64,000 nt of DNA from NCBI GenBank assembly GCA_021769865.1, contig JAETSB010000002.1, positions 1 to 64,000 on the forward strand, given 5' to 3'. Shown piece after piece: positions 8,468 through 15,788 of this stretch. Source of the DNA: Oscillospiraceae bacterium. GTDB taxonomy: Bacteria; Bacillota; Clostridia; Oscillospirales; Oscillospiraceae. Below the pieces are notes generated by a model. The model searched no databases and was not told the origin of the DNA. It was given only the letters and a program-made list of their open reading frames with translations. The translations under genes were made by a program, and so were the position numbers. The stretch's first letter is position 1. Each line of letters starts with the position of its first letter.

Positions 8468-9181
8468 TCAGAGTTCAAAGACCTGCCCGGCCCGTTCCAC
8501 CGGAACCGTGCGGTCTGTAAGGGCGGGATACTTTTCCAAAAATTTCCTGGTAAAAGCGAAGTCCCCCCACTGGTGCATGGGCAGGAAGCGCCGGATGTCC
8601 GCGGTTTCGAGGAAATACGCTGGACCCCAGAAGCCCGCCTCTCCCAGGCGGGGATCCAGGGGCAGCAAGCCCAAGTCGATCCTCCGGCCCCGGAGGGGCT
8701 CTGTGTACCGTTTGAAATTCGCCTCCATGTTCCGGTTCCAGCCCTTGTCCTCTCCCTCCCAGTGCCACCAGTTCAGGTCCCCGGCGTGGAAGACGGTTTG
8801 GCCGTCTACCGTCACCAGGAACGCCTCCCCCTCGTCGGTGGAGGGCAGGGCCTCCACCGCGGCCCCAGGCAGGGTGAGAGACTGCCCGCCCCGGAGGTTC
8901 CGGCATTTCTCCGCCGTTCCGGGGGAGAGGCCCCAGCGGCTGCAATTGCGGGGCGTCAGCTTGATGTCGTGCCCCAGGACGAAACAAACGTCCCGGGTTC
9001 CATCGTCCAGGGCGAAGATCCGGGGATCGAAATGGTCCGGGTGGGCGTGGCTGGCAAAGATGTACAGGGGGACCCCCGGCCTGACCGCCGGGAGTTCCCC
9101 TTTCCACCAGTCGAACAGCAGCGCGGCGGAGTCCGACTCCACCAGAAAGCCGCTGTGGTCCAGAAAGGTGACCCGCATCAT
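8468..9181 (-). CDS. MBL-fold metal-dependent hydrolase
   Basis: A 237-aa beta-lactamase-fold protein with the metal signature His45-x-His47-x-Asp49-His50 (SHAHPDHF) and further conserved His in VTVDGQTVFHAGDLNWWHWE. It resembles the UlaG/YtnP-like group that hydrolyses phosphodiester or lactone bonds; the substrate cannot be told. Its ATG overlaps the stop codon of the YbjQ-like gene (ATGA), so the two are translationally coupled. A run of three minus-strand genes (87-aa membrane protein, YbjQ-like, MBL) forms an operon. Confidence 0.8.
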   Translation of the reverse strand: MMRVTFLDHSGFLVESDSAALLFDWWKGELPAVRPGVPLYIFASHAHPDHFDPRIFALDDGTRDVCFVLGHDIKLTPRNCSRWGLSPGTAEKCRNLRGGQSLTLPGAAVEALPSTDEGEAFLVTVDGQTVFHAGDLNWWHWEGEDKGWNRNMEANFKRYTEPLRGRRIDLGLLPLDPRLGEAGFWGPAYFLETADIRRFLPMHQWGDFAFTRKFLEKYPALTDRTVPVERAGQVFEL

Positions 9182-9489
9182 TTCAGCTTTACCGCCGTGC
9201 CGTAGGCCACCACCTCGGCGGCGCCCTGCATGACGGACGACGAGCCGTAGCGGACGTTGACCACCGCGTCGGCCCCCAGGGCCTGGGCCTCGTCCACCAT
9301 GCGCTTGGTGGCGATTTGGCGGGCCTCGGTGAGCATTTCGGTGTAGCCCGCGATCTCGCCGCCCACCAGGGTCTTCATGCCGGCCATAAAGTCTTTTCCG
9401 AAGTTCTTGGATTGGACCACGGTTCCCTTTACGATCCCCAGGGCCTCAATTTCCCTTCCGGGCACATAGTCAATATTCAGCAGCAGCAT
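9178..9489 (-). CDS. YbjQ/UPF0145 family protein
   Basis: A 103-aa protein of the YbjQ family: it starts MLLLNIDYVPGREIEALGIV and ends GAAEVVAYGTAVKLK, with the family core VNVRYGSSSV. The fold is a small pentamer-forming alpha/beta domain once labelled heavy-metal-binding; biochemical function is unknown. The ATG at 9489 follows AAGGAGGAG, which decides it over the upstream in-frame start. It overlaps the preceding membrane-protein gene by about 20 nt and the following MBL gene by 4 nt. Confidence 0.85.
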   Translation of the reverse strand: MLLLNIDYVPGREIEALGIVKGTVVQSKNFGKDFMAGMKTLVGGEIAGYTEMLTEARQIATKRMVDEAQALGADAVVNVRYGSSSVMQGAAEVVAYGTAVKLK

Positions 9490-9733
9490 CCAATTCTCCT
9501 CCTTCAATTTCGTTGAAACGTTGTTTTAACACCACCAGGGCGGGGATGACCAGCAGTCCGCACAGGCCCGCCAGGGCAGCGAAGAGCCAGAATACCCACC
9601 TGGGCAGGTCCGGGATCAGGCACAGCGCGACAAAGCAGATCGCGCAGGCCGCTTGGAGCAGGACGAACATGGTGACGCCCAGCACGGCCTGCCGCCGCTG
9701 GCGGCGCCGTTTGGATTCGATGGAGACCGTCAC
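9470..9733 (-). CDS. Two-helix membrane protein with conserved acidic tail
   Basis: An 87-aa protein: basic N-terminus (ESKRRRQRRQ), two hydrophobic helices at about residues 17-41 and 45-68, then the tail LKQRFNEIEGGELDAAAEY. The same tail pattern ends the small protein at 10717 and the MerR protein at 10958, so the three are relatives at their C-termini. The start is GTG 9733, with AAAGGAGGG upstream. It heads the operon with the YbjQ-like and MBL genes. Function unknown; the tail looks like a protein-contact signature. Confidence 0.65.
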   Translation of the reverse strand: MTVSIESKRRRQRRQAVLGVTMFVLLQAACAICFVALCLIPDLPRWVFWLFAALAGLCGLLVIPALVVLKQRFNEIEGGELDAAAEY

Positions 9734-9805
9734 ATCGGTCCCTCCTTTCGGCGTATAATGGGGGAGCCCCCAGAGTTTCCCTCTCCTGTAAAAATAGGGA
9801 AGGGC

Positions 9806-9834
9806 TTGCGACGGGGAATTTTTTATGCTATAAT
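9806..9834 (+). promoter_or_regulatory. Promoter of the PilZ gene
   Basis: TTGCGA (9806-9811), 17-nt spacer, perfect TATAAT (9829-9834), about 85 nt upstream of the ATG. Confidence 0.75.
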
Positions 9835-9918
9835 GCCCAATAAGCGGCGGTCAAACCAGAGAATCGCCTCCGGCCGGACCGACACAGGCTTTCTAATACT
9901 TGATACAGGTGGTGCGGT

Positions 9919-10653
9919 ATGGGTATTTTTTCGTTTTTTAACCGGAACCAGGACCTTGAGGAGTATATCCCGGCGCCGACAGAGCCGGTGCTGGAGGAGG
10001 CGGGCCCGGGCCTCCCTGATATGTGCAGGGAAATGCCCATTGAGGTGGTGGAGAAATCCGGGCGGGTCCTGAACACCGGCCTGATTACGGAGCACAGTGG
10101 AACGGAGCTCTCCATGGGTCGCCATCCCGGCGGGCTGTCCTTCAAGGTCTGCGAGCCGGGAAGCACGGTATATGTGCGGGGCTGCGACAACAAGATGAAC
10201 CAGTTCTACCTCCGGGCTACGGTAGAGGAGTCCTCCCGTATCCTGATGAAGCTGAAGGACCTGGAGCCCGAGGTCCACGAGAACCACCGGGACACCTTCC
10301 GCCTGGCGGTAAATGTTCCCATCTCCATCTACTATCTCAACGACGAACGCTTCGAGCGCCCGGAGCAGTGTACCCTGGTGGATATCAGCACCGGCGGCTG
10401 CTGCATCAGCTCGGAGTACCTCCACGGCGAGGGCGAGGTGCTGCGCCTCAAGGTTAAGCTGGAGGATTACGTGGCTATGGACTTCATCGGCGAGGTGATC
10501 CGGGTGGTGGAGTGCGGGCCCAACGAGTTCCGCTGCGGCATCCTCTTCGCCCAGTTGAAAAAGGAAGAGATCAACTCCCTCACCAAGATCCTGTTCAACA
10601 TGCAGCTGGGCAACCGGCGGGAGCACAGCCGCACGGAGGACGGGCACTGGTAA
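9919..10653 (+). CDS. PilZ-domain c-di-GMP-binding protein
   Basis: A 244-aa protein with a YcgR-like N-terminal region and a C-terminal PilZ domain. The PilZ ligand motifs are visible: RxxxR in HRDTFRLAVN (about residues 117-121) and D-x-S-x-x-G in DISTGGCC (about 155). PilZ domains bind cyclic di-GMP and pass the signal to a partner; YcgR-type proteins act on the flagellar motor, but no motility gene is in view. The start has only a weak GGTGG site. It is monocistronic between a consensus promoter and a terminator. Confidence 0.85.
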   Translation: MGIFSFFNRNQDLEEYIPAPTEPVLEEAGPGLPDMCREMPIEVVEKSGRVLNTGLITEHSGTELSMGRHPGGLSFKVCEPGSTVYVRGCDNKMNQFYLRATVEESSRILMKLKDLEPEVHENHRDTFRLAVNVPISIYYLNDERFERPEQCTLVDISTGGCCISSEYLHGEGEVLRLKVKLEDYVAMDFIGEVIRVVECGPNEFRCGILFAQLKKEEINSLTKILFNMQLGNRREHSRTEDGHW

Positions 10654-10678
10654 TCTCCCGTCTGATATGGATTTCCCG

Positions 10679-10711
10679 GCGGGGCGCTTTGGAGAAAGCG
10701 CCCCGCTTTTT
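10679..10711 (+). terminator. Terminator after the PilZ gene
   Basis: 12-bp stem (GCGGGGCGCTTT arm) with GGAG loop, followed by TTTTT. Confidence 0.85.
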
Positions 10712-10716
10712 CGCGC

Positions 10717-10974
10717 TCAATACTGGCTGGCCTCTTCCTCCTCGCCGCCGTCGATCTCGTCCAGGCGCTGGAGCAGGGCCCGGATGACCCCGAAGATCAC
10801 TGCGCCGCCCAGCAGGGCGTAGGTCAACAGAATGGGTGTTACGACAGACGTTGCGCCGGATTTCCCCCCTCCCGCCAGACCGCTCAGGCATATTGCCACC
10901 AGGGGAACGATATACAGCAGCACGCCGGCCGTGATGACAATGGGGGCGATTTTCTTCTTAGTAGTTTTTCGCAT
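10717..10974 (-). CDS. Two-helix membrane protein sharing the MerR tail
   Basis: An 85-aa protein with Lys-rich start (MRKTTKKK), two membrane helices (about 10-32 and 44-66) and C-terminal tail LLQRLDEIDGGEEEEASQY. It overlaps the 3' end of the membrane-bound MerR gene by 17 nt, so it is translated from the same mRNA. The tail has the same spacing (QR-x2-EI-x2-GE, then acidic, then A-x2-Y) as its MerR neighbour and the protein at 9470. This suggests a domain duplicated from the MerR C-terminus or the reverse. No family name is known to me. Confidence 0.65.
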   Translation of the reverse strand: MRKTTKKKIAPIVITAGVLLYIVPLVAICLSGLAGGGKSGATSVVTPILLTYALLGGAVIFGVIRALLQRLDEIDGGEEEEASQY

Positions 10975-11608
10975 CGTCGATCTCTCCTCTCCCGATTTCC
11001 CGGATTCGCTGGACCAGGGCCAGCACCACGCCGCCGATGATCACTAGGGGGACCAGGGCCAGGACCAGCAGCATCAGCACCGGCGGCGCGTCCTCCGCCC
11101 CCAGGGCGATGATCCACAGTAGCAGCCCCGCGAAGCATCCCATCAGCAGGACCATCAGCACCGTGATGATCACCGGGGCCACATAGCGAATGCGGACGTC
11201 CTGCCTCTGCTTGTTCTGGAAGGTGGCGCCGCCCTGCTCCATGACCTCCATCTCCTTTAAAATACTCCCGGCGTCCAGATCGCTCAGCCGTTCCTGCCGG
11301 TCCGTCAGCCCGGCGCAGAGGCGGATGGCCTGCTCCAGGTTGTCCCGGTCCCGCTCCAGGGTGACCAGGTGGCGGCGCATGCCGTCGCCCACGGTGTGGA
11401 CGCCGCTCTGCATCCGGCGGATCTCCTCCAGGGGCACGCCCAGCTTCCGCAGCAGCTTGATTTGGAGCAGGACGCGGACCTCGGCCTCGCCGTAGTCCCG
11501 GTAGCCGTTCTCGCTGTTCCGCCGGGGGGCCAGCAGCCCCTCGGACTCATAGAAGCGGATGTTCTTTCGCGTGATGCCCACCAGGGCTTCCACCTCGTTG
11601 ATTTTCAC
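10958..11608 (-). CDS. MerR-family regulator with C-terminal membrane domain
   Basis: A 216-aa protein: MerR winged helix at residues 1-70 (KINEVEALVGITRKNIRFYE, then YRDYGEAEVRVL), a coiled dimerisation helix to about 120, then two membrane helices (about 145-170 and 178-205) and the tail LVQRIREIGRGEIDDAKNY. GTG 11608 is preferred to GTG 11617 because GAGGTGAGG then sits at normal distance, and MerR proteins usually begin just before KINEV. A membrane-tethered MerR would sense an envelope signal rather than a soluble effector. Its promoter has the 19-nt dyad spacer typical of MerR targets, pointing to autoregulation. Confidence 0.85.
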   Translation of the reverse strand: MKINEVEALVGITRKNIRFYESEGLLAPRRNSENGYRDYGEAEVRVLLQIKLLRKLGVPLEEIRRMQSGVHTVGDGMRRHLVTLERDRDNLEQAIRLCAGLTDRQERLSDLDAGSILKEMEVMEQGGATFQNKQRQDVRIRYVAPVIITVLMVLLMGCFAGLLLWIIALGAEDAPPVLMLLVLALVPLVIIGGVVLALVQRIREIGRGEIDDAKNY

Positions 11609-11633
11609 GTCCCTCACCTCGGTTTCCGCCCTT

Positions 11634-11664
11634 ATGGTACACCTTCCAGCAGGGGGAAGGTCAA
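11634..11664 (-). promoter_or_regulatory. MerR-type promoter with dyad in a 19-nt spacer
   Basis: Minus strand: TTGACC (11664-11659), 19-nt spacer, TACCAT (11639-11634). Within it lies the inverted repeat ACCTTCC-N7-GGAAGGT (11641-11661), the architecture MerR proteins untwist to activate. Confidence 0.75.
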
Positions 11665-11701
11665 GAGGGATTTTGTAAATTCCTGAAAAAGGGCGAAAAA
11701 A

Positions 11702-11726
11702 GCGCCAGAGGTCAGCCCTCCGGCGC
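11702..11726 (-). terminator. Terminator of the 126-aa gene
   Basis: A hairpin with GCGCC and GAGG pairings, separated by one mismatch, followed on the minus strand by a T-rich tract. Confidence 0.6.
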
Positions 11727-11731
11727 GAAAA

Positions 11732-12112
11732 TCAGATTGCCGATTGCGGCCGCTCCTCCCGCTCCAGGGAGATTTCCGGCCGGGCGGCGGCGATGGTGTC
11801 CAGAACCTCGTTGGCGTTGGCCAGCTTCTCAAAGGTGAAGTCCTGGTAGAACTCCCCGCCGTCGTAGTACAGCCGCAGCCGGGTGACGGGCAGGGCCTTG
11901 CCGCAGCAGCCCGTCAGGGGCATGCTGGTGTTCCGGGTCAGGGCCCGGGTCAGGGAGGCGAAGGAGAGGTACTGCGTCCCCGGAAAGGCGGGGAAGTAAA
12001 CGGCCTGTTCGCTGAAGCGGTACTGCTCGGCCCGGCGGGCGGTCTTGTAATCCCCGTCGGGGTCCTCCAGCGGGCAGGATTTGGCAAGGGGCTTGGGCGT
12101 GAAGATAGCCAT
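11732..12112 (-). CDS. Uncharacterised 126-aa protein
   Basis: No family recognised. The sequence is beta-rich with a conserved-looking core (FPGTQYLSFASLTRALTRNT, then CCGKALPVTRLRLYYDGGEF), two adjacent cysteines and no signal peptide or membrane helix; a PH-like barrel is possible. GGGAGG precedes the ATG at 12112. It is divergent from serA, and the two share an intergenic region with paired palindromes, so common control is possible. A terminator follows, so it is a single-gene unit. Confidence 0.6.
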   Translation of the reverse strand: MAIFTPKPLAKSCPLEDPDGDYKTARRAEQYRFSEQAVYFPAFPGTQYLSFASLTRALTRNTSMPLTGCCGKALPVTRLRLYYDGGEFYQDFTFEKLANANEVLDTIAAARPEISLEREERPQSAI

Positions 12113-12143
12113 GGCGGAGACCTCCCAAACAATAATTTATTTC

Positions 12144-12169
12144 AGTATAAACAGCTTTTTCCAAAAGCT
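12144..12169 (-). promoter_or_regulatory. Possible promoter and inverted repeat of the 126-aa gene
   Basis: Minus-strand TATACT (12149-12144) with a weak -35, next to the inverted repeat AGCTTTT-TCC-AAAAGCT (12153-12169). Confidence 0.4.
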
Positions 12170-12170
12170 C

Positions 12171-12214
12171 TATGGCAAATGCCACAGAGCGGGCAAATAC
12201 TGTGGAAATGCCAC
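12171..12214. promoter_or_regulatory. Paired palindromic operator candidate upstream of serA
   Basis: TGGCA-AA-TGCCA (12173-12184) and GTGG-AAATG-CCAC (12202-12214) share the AAATGCCAC half. Their centres are about 30 bp apart, near three helical turns, and the second abuts the serA -35. Confidence 0.5.
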
Positions 12215-12243
12215 TTGCTGCCGGGGAGAAAGGAGGCTATACT
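12215..12243 (+). promoter_or_regulatory. serA promoter
   Basis: TTGCTG (12215-12220), 17-nt spacer, TATACT (12238-12243); start codon 68 nt downstream. Confidence 0.75.
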
Positions 12244-12310
12244 AGTACCGGAAACCCGCCCAGTGGGCTTCCGCCCTGAAAAAATCATCTCTATTCACCG
12301 GAGGTTTTTC

Positions 12311-13477
12311 ATGTACCGAATCAAGACTTTCAACAAGATCGCCCCCCAGGGACTGGAGCGGCTGGACCCCGCCCGCTACCAGGTGGGGGAGGACGTGGCG
12401 GCGGAGGAGGGCATCCTGGTCCGCTCCGCCAATCTGCTGGACTACCCCTTCCCGGACAGCCTGCTGGCCATCGCCCGGGCGGGGGTGGGGGTGAACAACA
12501 TCCCCCTGGACCGCTGCTCGGAAAACGGCGTGGCCGTTTTCTCCACCCCCGGGGCCAACGCCAACGCCGTGAAGGAGCTGGTCCTCTGCGCCATGCTGAT
12601 CTCTTCCCGGGACGTCACCGGCGCGGTGCGCTGGGTGAAGAACCAGGCCGCCTCCGGCGTGGAGGTGGAGACCGTGGTGGAAAAGGGCAAGGCCGCCTTC
12701 GTGGGCCCGGAGCTCTACCGAAAGGCCCTGGGCGTCATCGGCCTGGGGGCCATCGGCTCTTTGGTTGCCAACGTGGCCCTGGACCTGGGGATGGACGTGT
12801 ACGGCTACGACCCCTTCCTCTCCGTGGACGCCGCGCTGCGGCTGGACCGCCACGTCCACGTGGTCCGGGACGTGAACGAGCTTTATAAAAAGGCGGACTA
12901 CATCACCGCCCACATCCACTTCAACGAGAAGACCCGCCGCATGATCGGCCCGGACGCCTTTGCCGCCATGAAGCCCGGTGCGCGGCTGATCAACCTGGCC
13001 CGGGGCGGCGTCGTGGACGACGAGGCGCTGCTGGCCGCCCTGGACGCCGGGAAGGTGACGGCCTACGTCACGGATTTCCCCACAAACAAGCTGGTGGCGA
13101 ACCCCCACGTCATCGCCATGCCCCACCTGGGGGCCTCCACCCCCGAGAGCGAGCAGAACTGCGCCGTCATGGCGGCGGAGGAGCTGCGGGACTACCTGGA
13201 GAACGGGAACATCAAAAACTCCGTGAACCTCCCCGACGTGTACCTGGACCGGAGCGGGGCCCAGCGGCTCTGCGTGCTTCACAAGAACATCCCCGCCATG
13301 CTGGCCAGCATCACCGCCCTCCTCAGCCGGGACGGCGTGAACGTGGAGAACCTCAGCAACAAGAGCAAGGGGGACTACGCCTACACCCTGGTAGACCTGG
13401 GGGCCAAGGTGGAGCCCGCCGTTCTGGAGGACCTGCGGACTCTCCCCAACGTGATCCGGGTGAGGGTCATCGACTGA
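12311..13477 (+). CDS. serA: D-3-phosphoglycerate dehydrogenase
   Basis: A 388-aa enzyme that oxidises 3-phosphoglycerate with NAD to open serine synthesis. The Rossmann motif GLGAIG is at residues 144-149, the catalytic Arg is in NLARGGVVDDEAL and the His in MPHLGASTPES. A C-terminal ACT domain (about 315-388) probably binds serine as feedback signal. The intervening ASB domain of long SerA forms is absent. The ATG at 12311 follows GGAGG. The usual partner serC is not next to it in this window. Possible transcriptional control through the two palindromes just upstream. Confidence 0.93.
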   Translation: MYRIKTFNKIAPQGLERLDPARYQVGEDVAAEEGILVRSANLLDYPFPDSLLAIARAGVGVNNIPLDRCSENGVAVFSTPGANANAVKELVLCAMLISSRDVTGAVRWVKNQAASGVEVETVVEKGKAAFVGPELYRKALGVIGLGAIGSLVANVALDLGMDVYGYDPFLSVDAALRLDRHVHVVRDVNELYKKADYITAHIHFNEKTRRMIGPDAFAAMKPGARLINLARGGVVDDEALLAALDAGKVTAYVTDFPTNKLVANPHVIAMPHLGASTPESEQNCAVMAAEELRDYLENGNIKNSVNLPDVYLDRSGAQRLCVLHKNIPAMLASITALLSRDGVNVENLSNKSKGDYAYTLVDLGAKVEPAVLEDLRTLPNVIRVRVID

Positions 13478-13493
13478 ATAAGGAGGAACGCCT

Positions 13494-14309
13494 GTGTTCG
13501 ACCTGAACGGGGCCCTGGAGCGGTTCGCGGGGAAGCTGGCCCTGGAGAACATCCTGGCCGCCGCCCTGACGCTGGTGGTCTGCCTGGTGGCGGTGCGCCT
13601 GCTGCTGAAGCTGGCCCGCCGCCTTCTGGGCCGGACGAAGCTGGAGGAGCGCATCCGGTGCTATATCCTGACGCTGCTGAAGCTGCTGCTGTACACGCTG
13701 ACGGTGGTCTTCACTGCCGGGAGCCTGGGCGTCAACATGACCTCCCTGGTGGCCCTTCTGTCGGTGGGGTCCCTGGGGGTCACCCTGGCGGCGGAGGATA
13801 TCCTGGGCAACGTGGCCGGGGGGCTGGTGATTCTGTCCTCCCATCCCTTCGCCATCGGGGACTTCATCGAGTCCGGCGGCGTGTCCGGCACGGTGGAGGA
13901 GATCAGCCTGAACCACACGAAGCTCCTCACCCCCGACGGCCTGACGGCCCTGCTGCCCAACAAGGAGCTCGCGGCCTCCAAGGTGACGAATTACACGGTG
14001 CTGGGCCGGCGGCGGATTGCCTGGAAGATGAGCGCCGCCTACGACGCGCCGACGGAAACGGTAAAGGCCGCCTGCTACCAGGCCGTGGAGGCCACGGAGC
14101 ATGTCCTTTCCGACCCGGCTCCGGCGGTGTACCTGACGGCCTTCGGGGAGAGCGGCGTGGACTTCACCGTCTACTGCTGGGCCGCGGCGGAGGATTTCTG
14201 GGGCACCCAGTTTGCCCTGGCGGAGAACCTGCGGGCGGAGTTCGCCAAGGCGGGAGTGGAGATTCCCTACAACAAGCTGGATGTGCATATCGTGGGAGAC
14301 TCGAAATAA
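13494..14309 (+). CDS. MscS-type mechanosensitive channel
   Basis: A 271-aa small-conductance mechanosensitive channel that releases solutes on hypo-osmotic shock. Three N-terminal membrane helices are followed by the TM3/beta-domain signature (VALLSVGSLGVTLAAEDILG, then PFAIGDFIESGGVSGTVEEI) and the PNKELAASKVTNY segment typical of MscS. The length is close to E. coli MscS. The start is GTG 13494 after AAGGAGG. It begins 16 nt after serA and ends at a terminator, so it likely shares the serA mRNA; that pairing has no obvious metabolic logic. Confidence 0.9.
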   Translation: MFDLNGALERFAGKLALENILAAALTLVVCLVAVRLLLKLARRLLGRTKLEERIRCYILTLLKLLLYTLTVVFTAGSLGVNMTSLVALLSVGSLGVTLAAEDILGNVAGGLVILSSHPFAIGDFIESGGVSGTVEEISLNHTKLLTPDGLTALLPNKELAASKVTNYTVLGRRRIAWKMSAAYDAPTETVKAACYQAVEATEHVLSDPAPAVYLTAFGESGVDFTVYCWAAAEDFWGTQFALAENLRAEFAKAGVEIPYNKLDVHIVGDSK

Positions 14310-14313
14310 GAAG

Positions 14314-14342
14314 AGCCCCGGCGCGTAAACCGCGCCGGGGCT
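14314..14342. terminator. Terminator between mscS and the 294-aa membrane gene
   Basis: 12-bp GC stem AGCCCCGGCGCG / CGCGCCGGGGCT, 5-nt loop, then a short T tract. Confidence 0.85.
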
Positions 14343-14368
14343 TTGTGATGTTGGAGGGAAAAATCACA

Positions 14369-15253
14369 TTACTCTATCGGGCCGGTGATGGTGCCGTCGT
14401 CCTGTTCCGCCTCCAGGCTGTTGGCCACGCGCAGGAGGAGGAAGCCCATCAGCGTCAGCGCCCCTCCGGCGTAGAGAAGGAGGGAGGAGAGATAGGCGCT
14501 TCCGTCCGCCAGGGAGGCGGCGCAGAGGACCAGGGAGCAGGCGGCATAGAACCCGAAGCGCCGGGTCTGCCCCGCCTGGAAGGCAAAGGAGCTCAGGCGG
14601 TAGAACCCCAGGGTCAGGAACACCAGGGCCAGCAGCTCCAGATAGTACATGGTCAGGGAGGGATTCACGGAGTCGATGCGGTAGGTCAGCACCAGCCGCA
14701 CCACCAGCGCCGCCACGGGCAGGAGGGTGATGGCGGCGGGGGCCTTGTGCCTGGGGCCGCCCTCCCGGCGGCGGCAGCCCGCCAGCACCGGGAACAGCGA
14801 CACGGCGGCGGCCAGGGTCAGCGCGCCCAGCAGGATCTGCCCCTGGGGGGAGAAGCCCAGCCCCCCGGCCCGGAGGATGCCGTAAATGGCGTGCCGGGAG
14901 GAGACCAGCCCCTCCGGCAGGACCCGCAGGCTCTCCGCCAGGTCACAGAGGCCGCTGAGGGCCAGGAGGAATACGCCGCACATGGGGATGGACAGCAGTC
15001 CGGCGTTTTCCGTGGAGAAGTCCCTGGGCAGGACGGGGCCGGGGTCCTCCTCCGACGGGAGGAGCCGGGCCGTCAGAGCCAGGGCGGCGGCCAGGCCGAT
15101 CAGCAGGACCGCCAGGGCCAGAGCGGCGAAGTTGCCGGGGATGGGGAGGCCGGTGTCCGCCTCATAGCCGGTGTGGTTCTGCAGCAGCCGCAGCACGCAG
15201 GCGGCGGCCCCGCCCAGCGCCGCCGTCAGGGGAAGGGCGTAGCGTTTATCCAT
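14369..15253 (-). CDS. Uncharacterised polytopic membrane protein, 294 aa
   Basis: About seven to eight hydrophobic segments with Ala/Leu-rich helices and short charged loops; no transporter or enzyme motif is recognised. The ATG at 15253 (MDKRYALPLTAALGG) is chosen because GAAAGGA lies upstream; an upstream in-frame start adds 17 residues without a site. A minus-strand promoter (TTTTCA, 17-nt spacer, TATACT near 15310) precedes it. It is monocistronic. Possibly an envelope or sporulation membrane protein by context only. Confidence 0.6.
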   Translation of the reverse strand: MDKRYALPLTAALGGAAACVLRLLQNHTGYEADTGLPIPGNFAALALAVLLIGLAAALALTARLLPSEEDPGPVLPRDFSTENAGLLSIPMCGVFLLALSGLCDLAESLRVLPEGLVSSRHAIYGILRAGGLGFSPQGQILLGALTLAAAVSLFPVLAGCRRREGGPRHKAPAAITLLPVAALVVRLVLTYRIDSVNPSLTMYYLELLALVFLTLGFYRLSSFAFQAGQTRRFGFYAACSLVLCAASLADGSAYLSSLLLYAGGALTLMGFLLLRVANSLEAEQDDGTITGPIE

Positions 15254-15440
15254 AGCAGACTGTCCTTTCAGGAGCCGATTTACAGGAAAGCTCGTGGAAT
15301 TCAATGTCCCTTAGTATAGCACAGAAAGGCCGGTCTGAAAAGGGGGAATTTTCCGCGGCGGCGGTTCGGGCCCCGGGATTCGGCGGAGGGTTCCCGTTTC
15401 CGCCTGATCGCGCCGCCTGCCGCCGGTTTGTCCCCGCAAA

Positions 15441-15458
15441 TTCCGGAAATTTCCGGAA
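15441..15458. repeat. Perfect 18-bp palindrome upstream of the RNase J promoter
   Basis: TTCCGGAAATTTCCGGAA reads identically on both strands and ends 16 nt before the -35. It is a good regulator-site candidate. Confidence 0.6.
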
Positions 15459-15474
15459 TGTTGAAAAGTTTTTG

Positions 15475-15503
15475 TATACAAACGGAATTTTCTGTGCTAT
15501 ACT
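15475..15503 (+). promoter_or_regulatory. Promoter of the RNase J gene
   Basis: TATACA, 17-nt spacer, TATACT (15498-15503). The -35 is weak. Confidence 0.55.
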
Positions 15504-15788
15504 ATACCGAGTTGACGTTCCGGCGGCCTTGAACGAGGCGCCCGGAGCGGTTCCGCCGGGGCGGATTTCTCCGGCGTTGAGCATGGTATTTTTCCAGGGC
15601 GGGACGCGCTTCCCGGCTGGTCAAATAATAAAAGCGGCTTTCATATTCGGACACGACAGGACGCGACCAAACCCCCGCCGGCGTAACGGGGCCGGACGGA
15701 CAGCGGGCGTCTCTTCTTTGCTATGCCCGGACGCCGGATGTCAGGCCGCGGATACATCTTTTATATTGGTAAGGAGTTCATTTTATCT

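Larger units (their letters stand above)
15254..15788 (+). promoter_or_regulatory. Long RNase J promoter and leader region
   Basis: No convincing gene here. The palindrome at 15441, promoter at 15475-15503 and a roughly 275-nt GC-rich leader with several possible hairpins precede the RNase J start. A 166-codon open frame across it lacks a ribosome-binding site and coding character. Confidence 0.5.
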
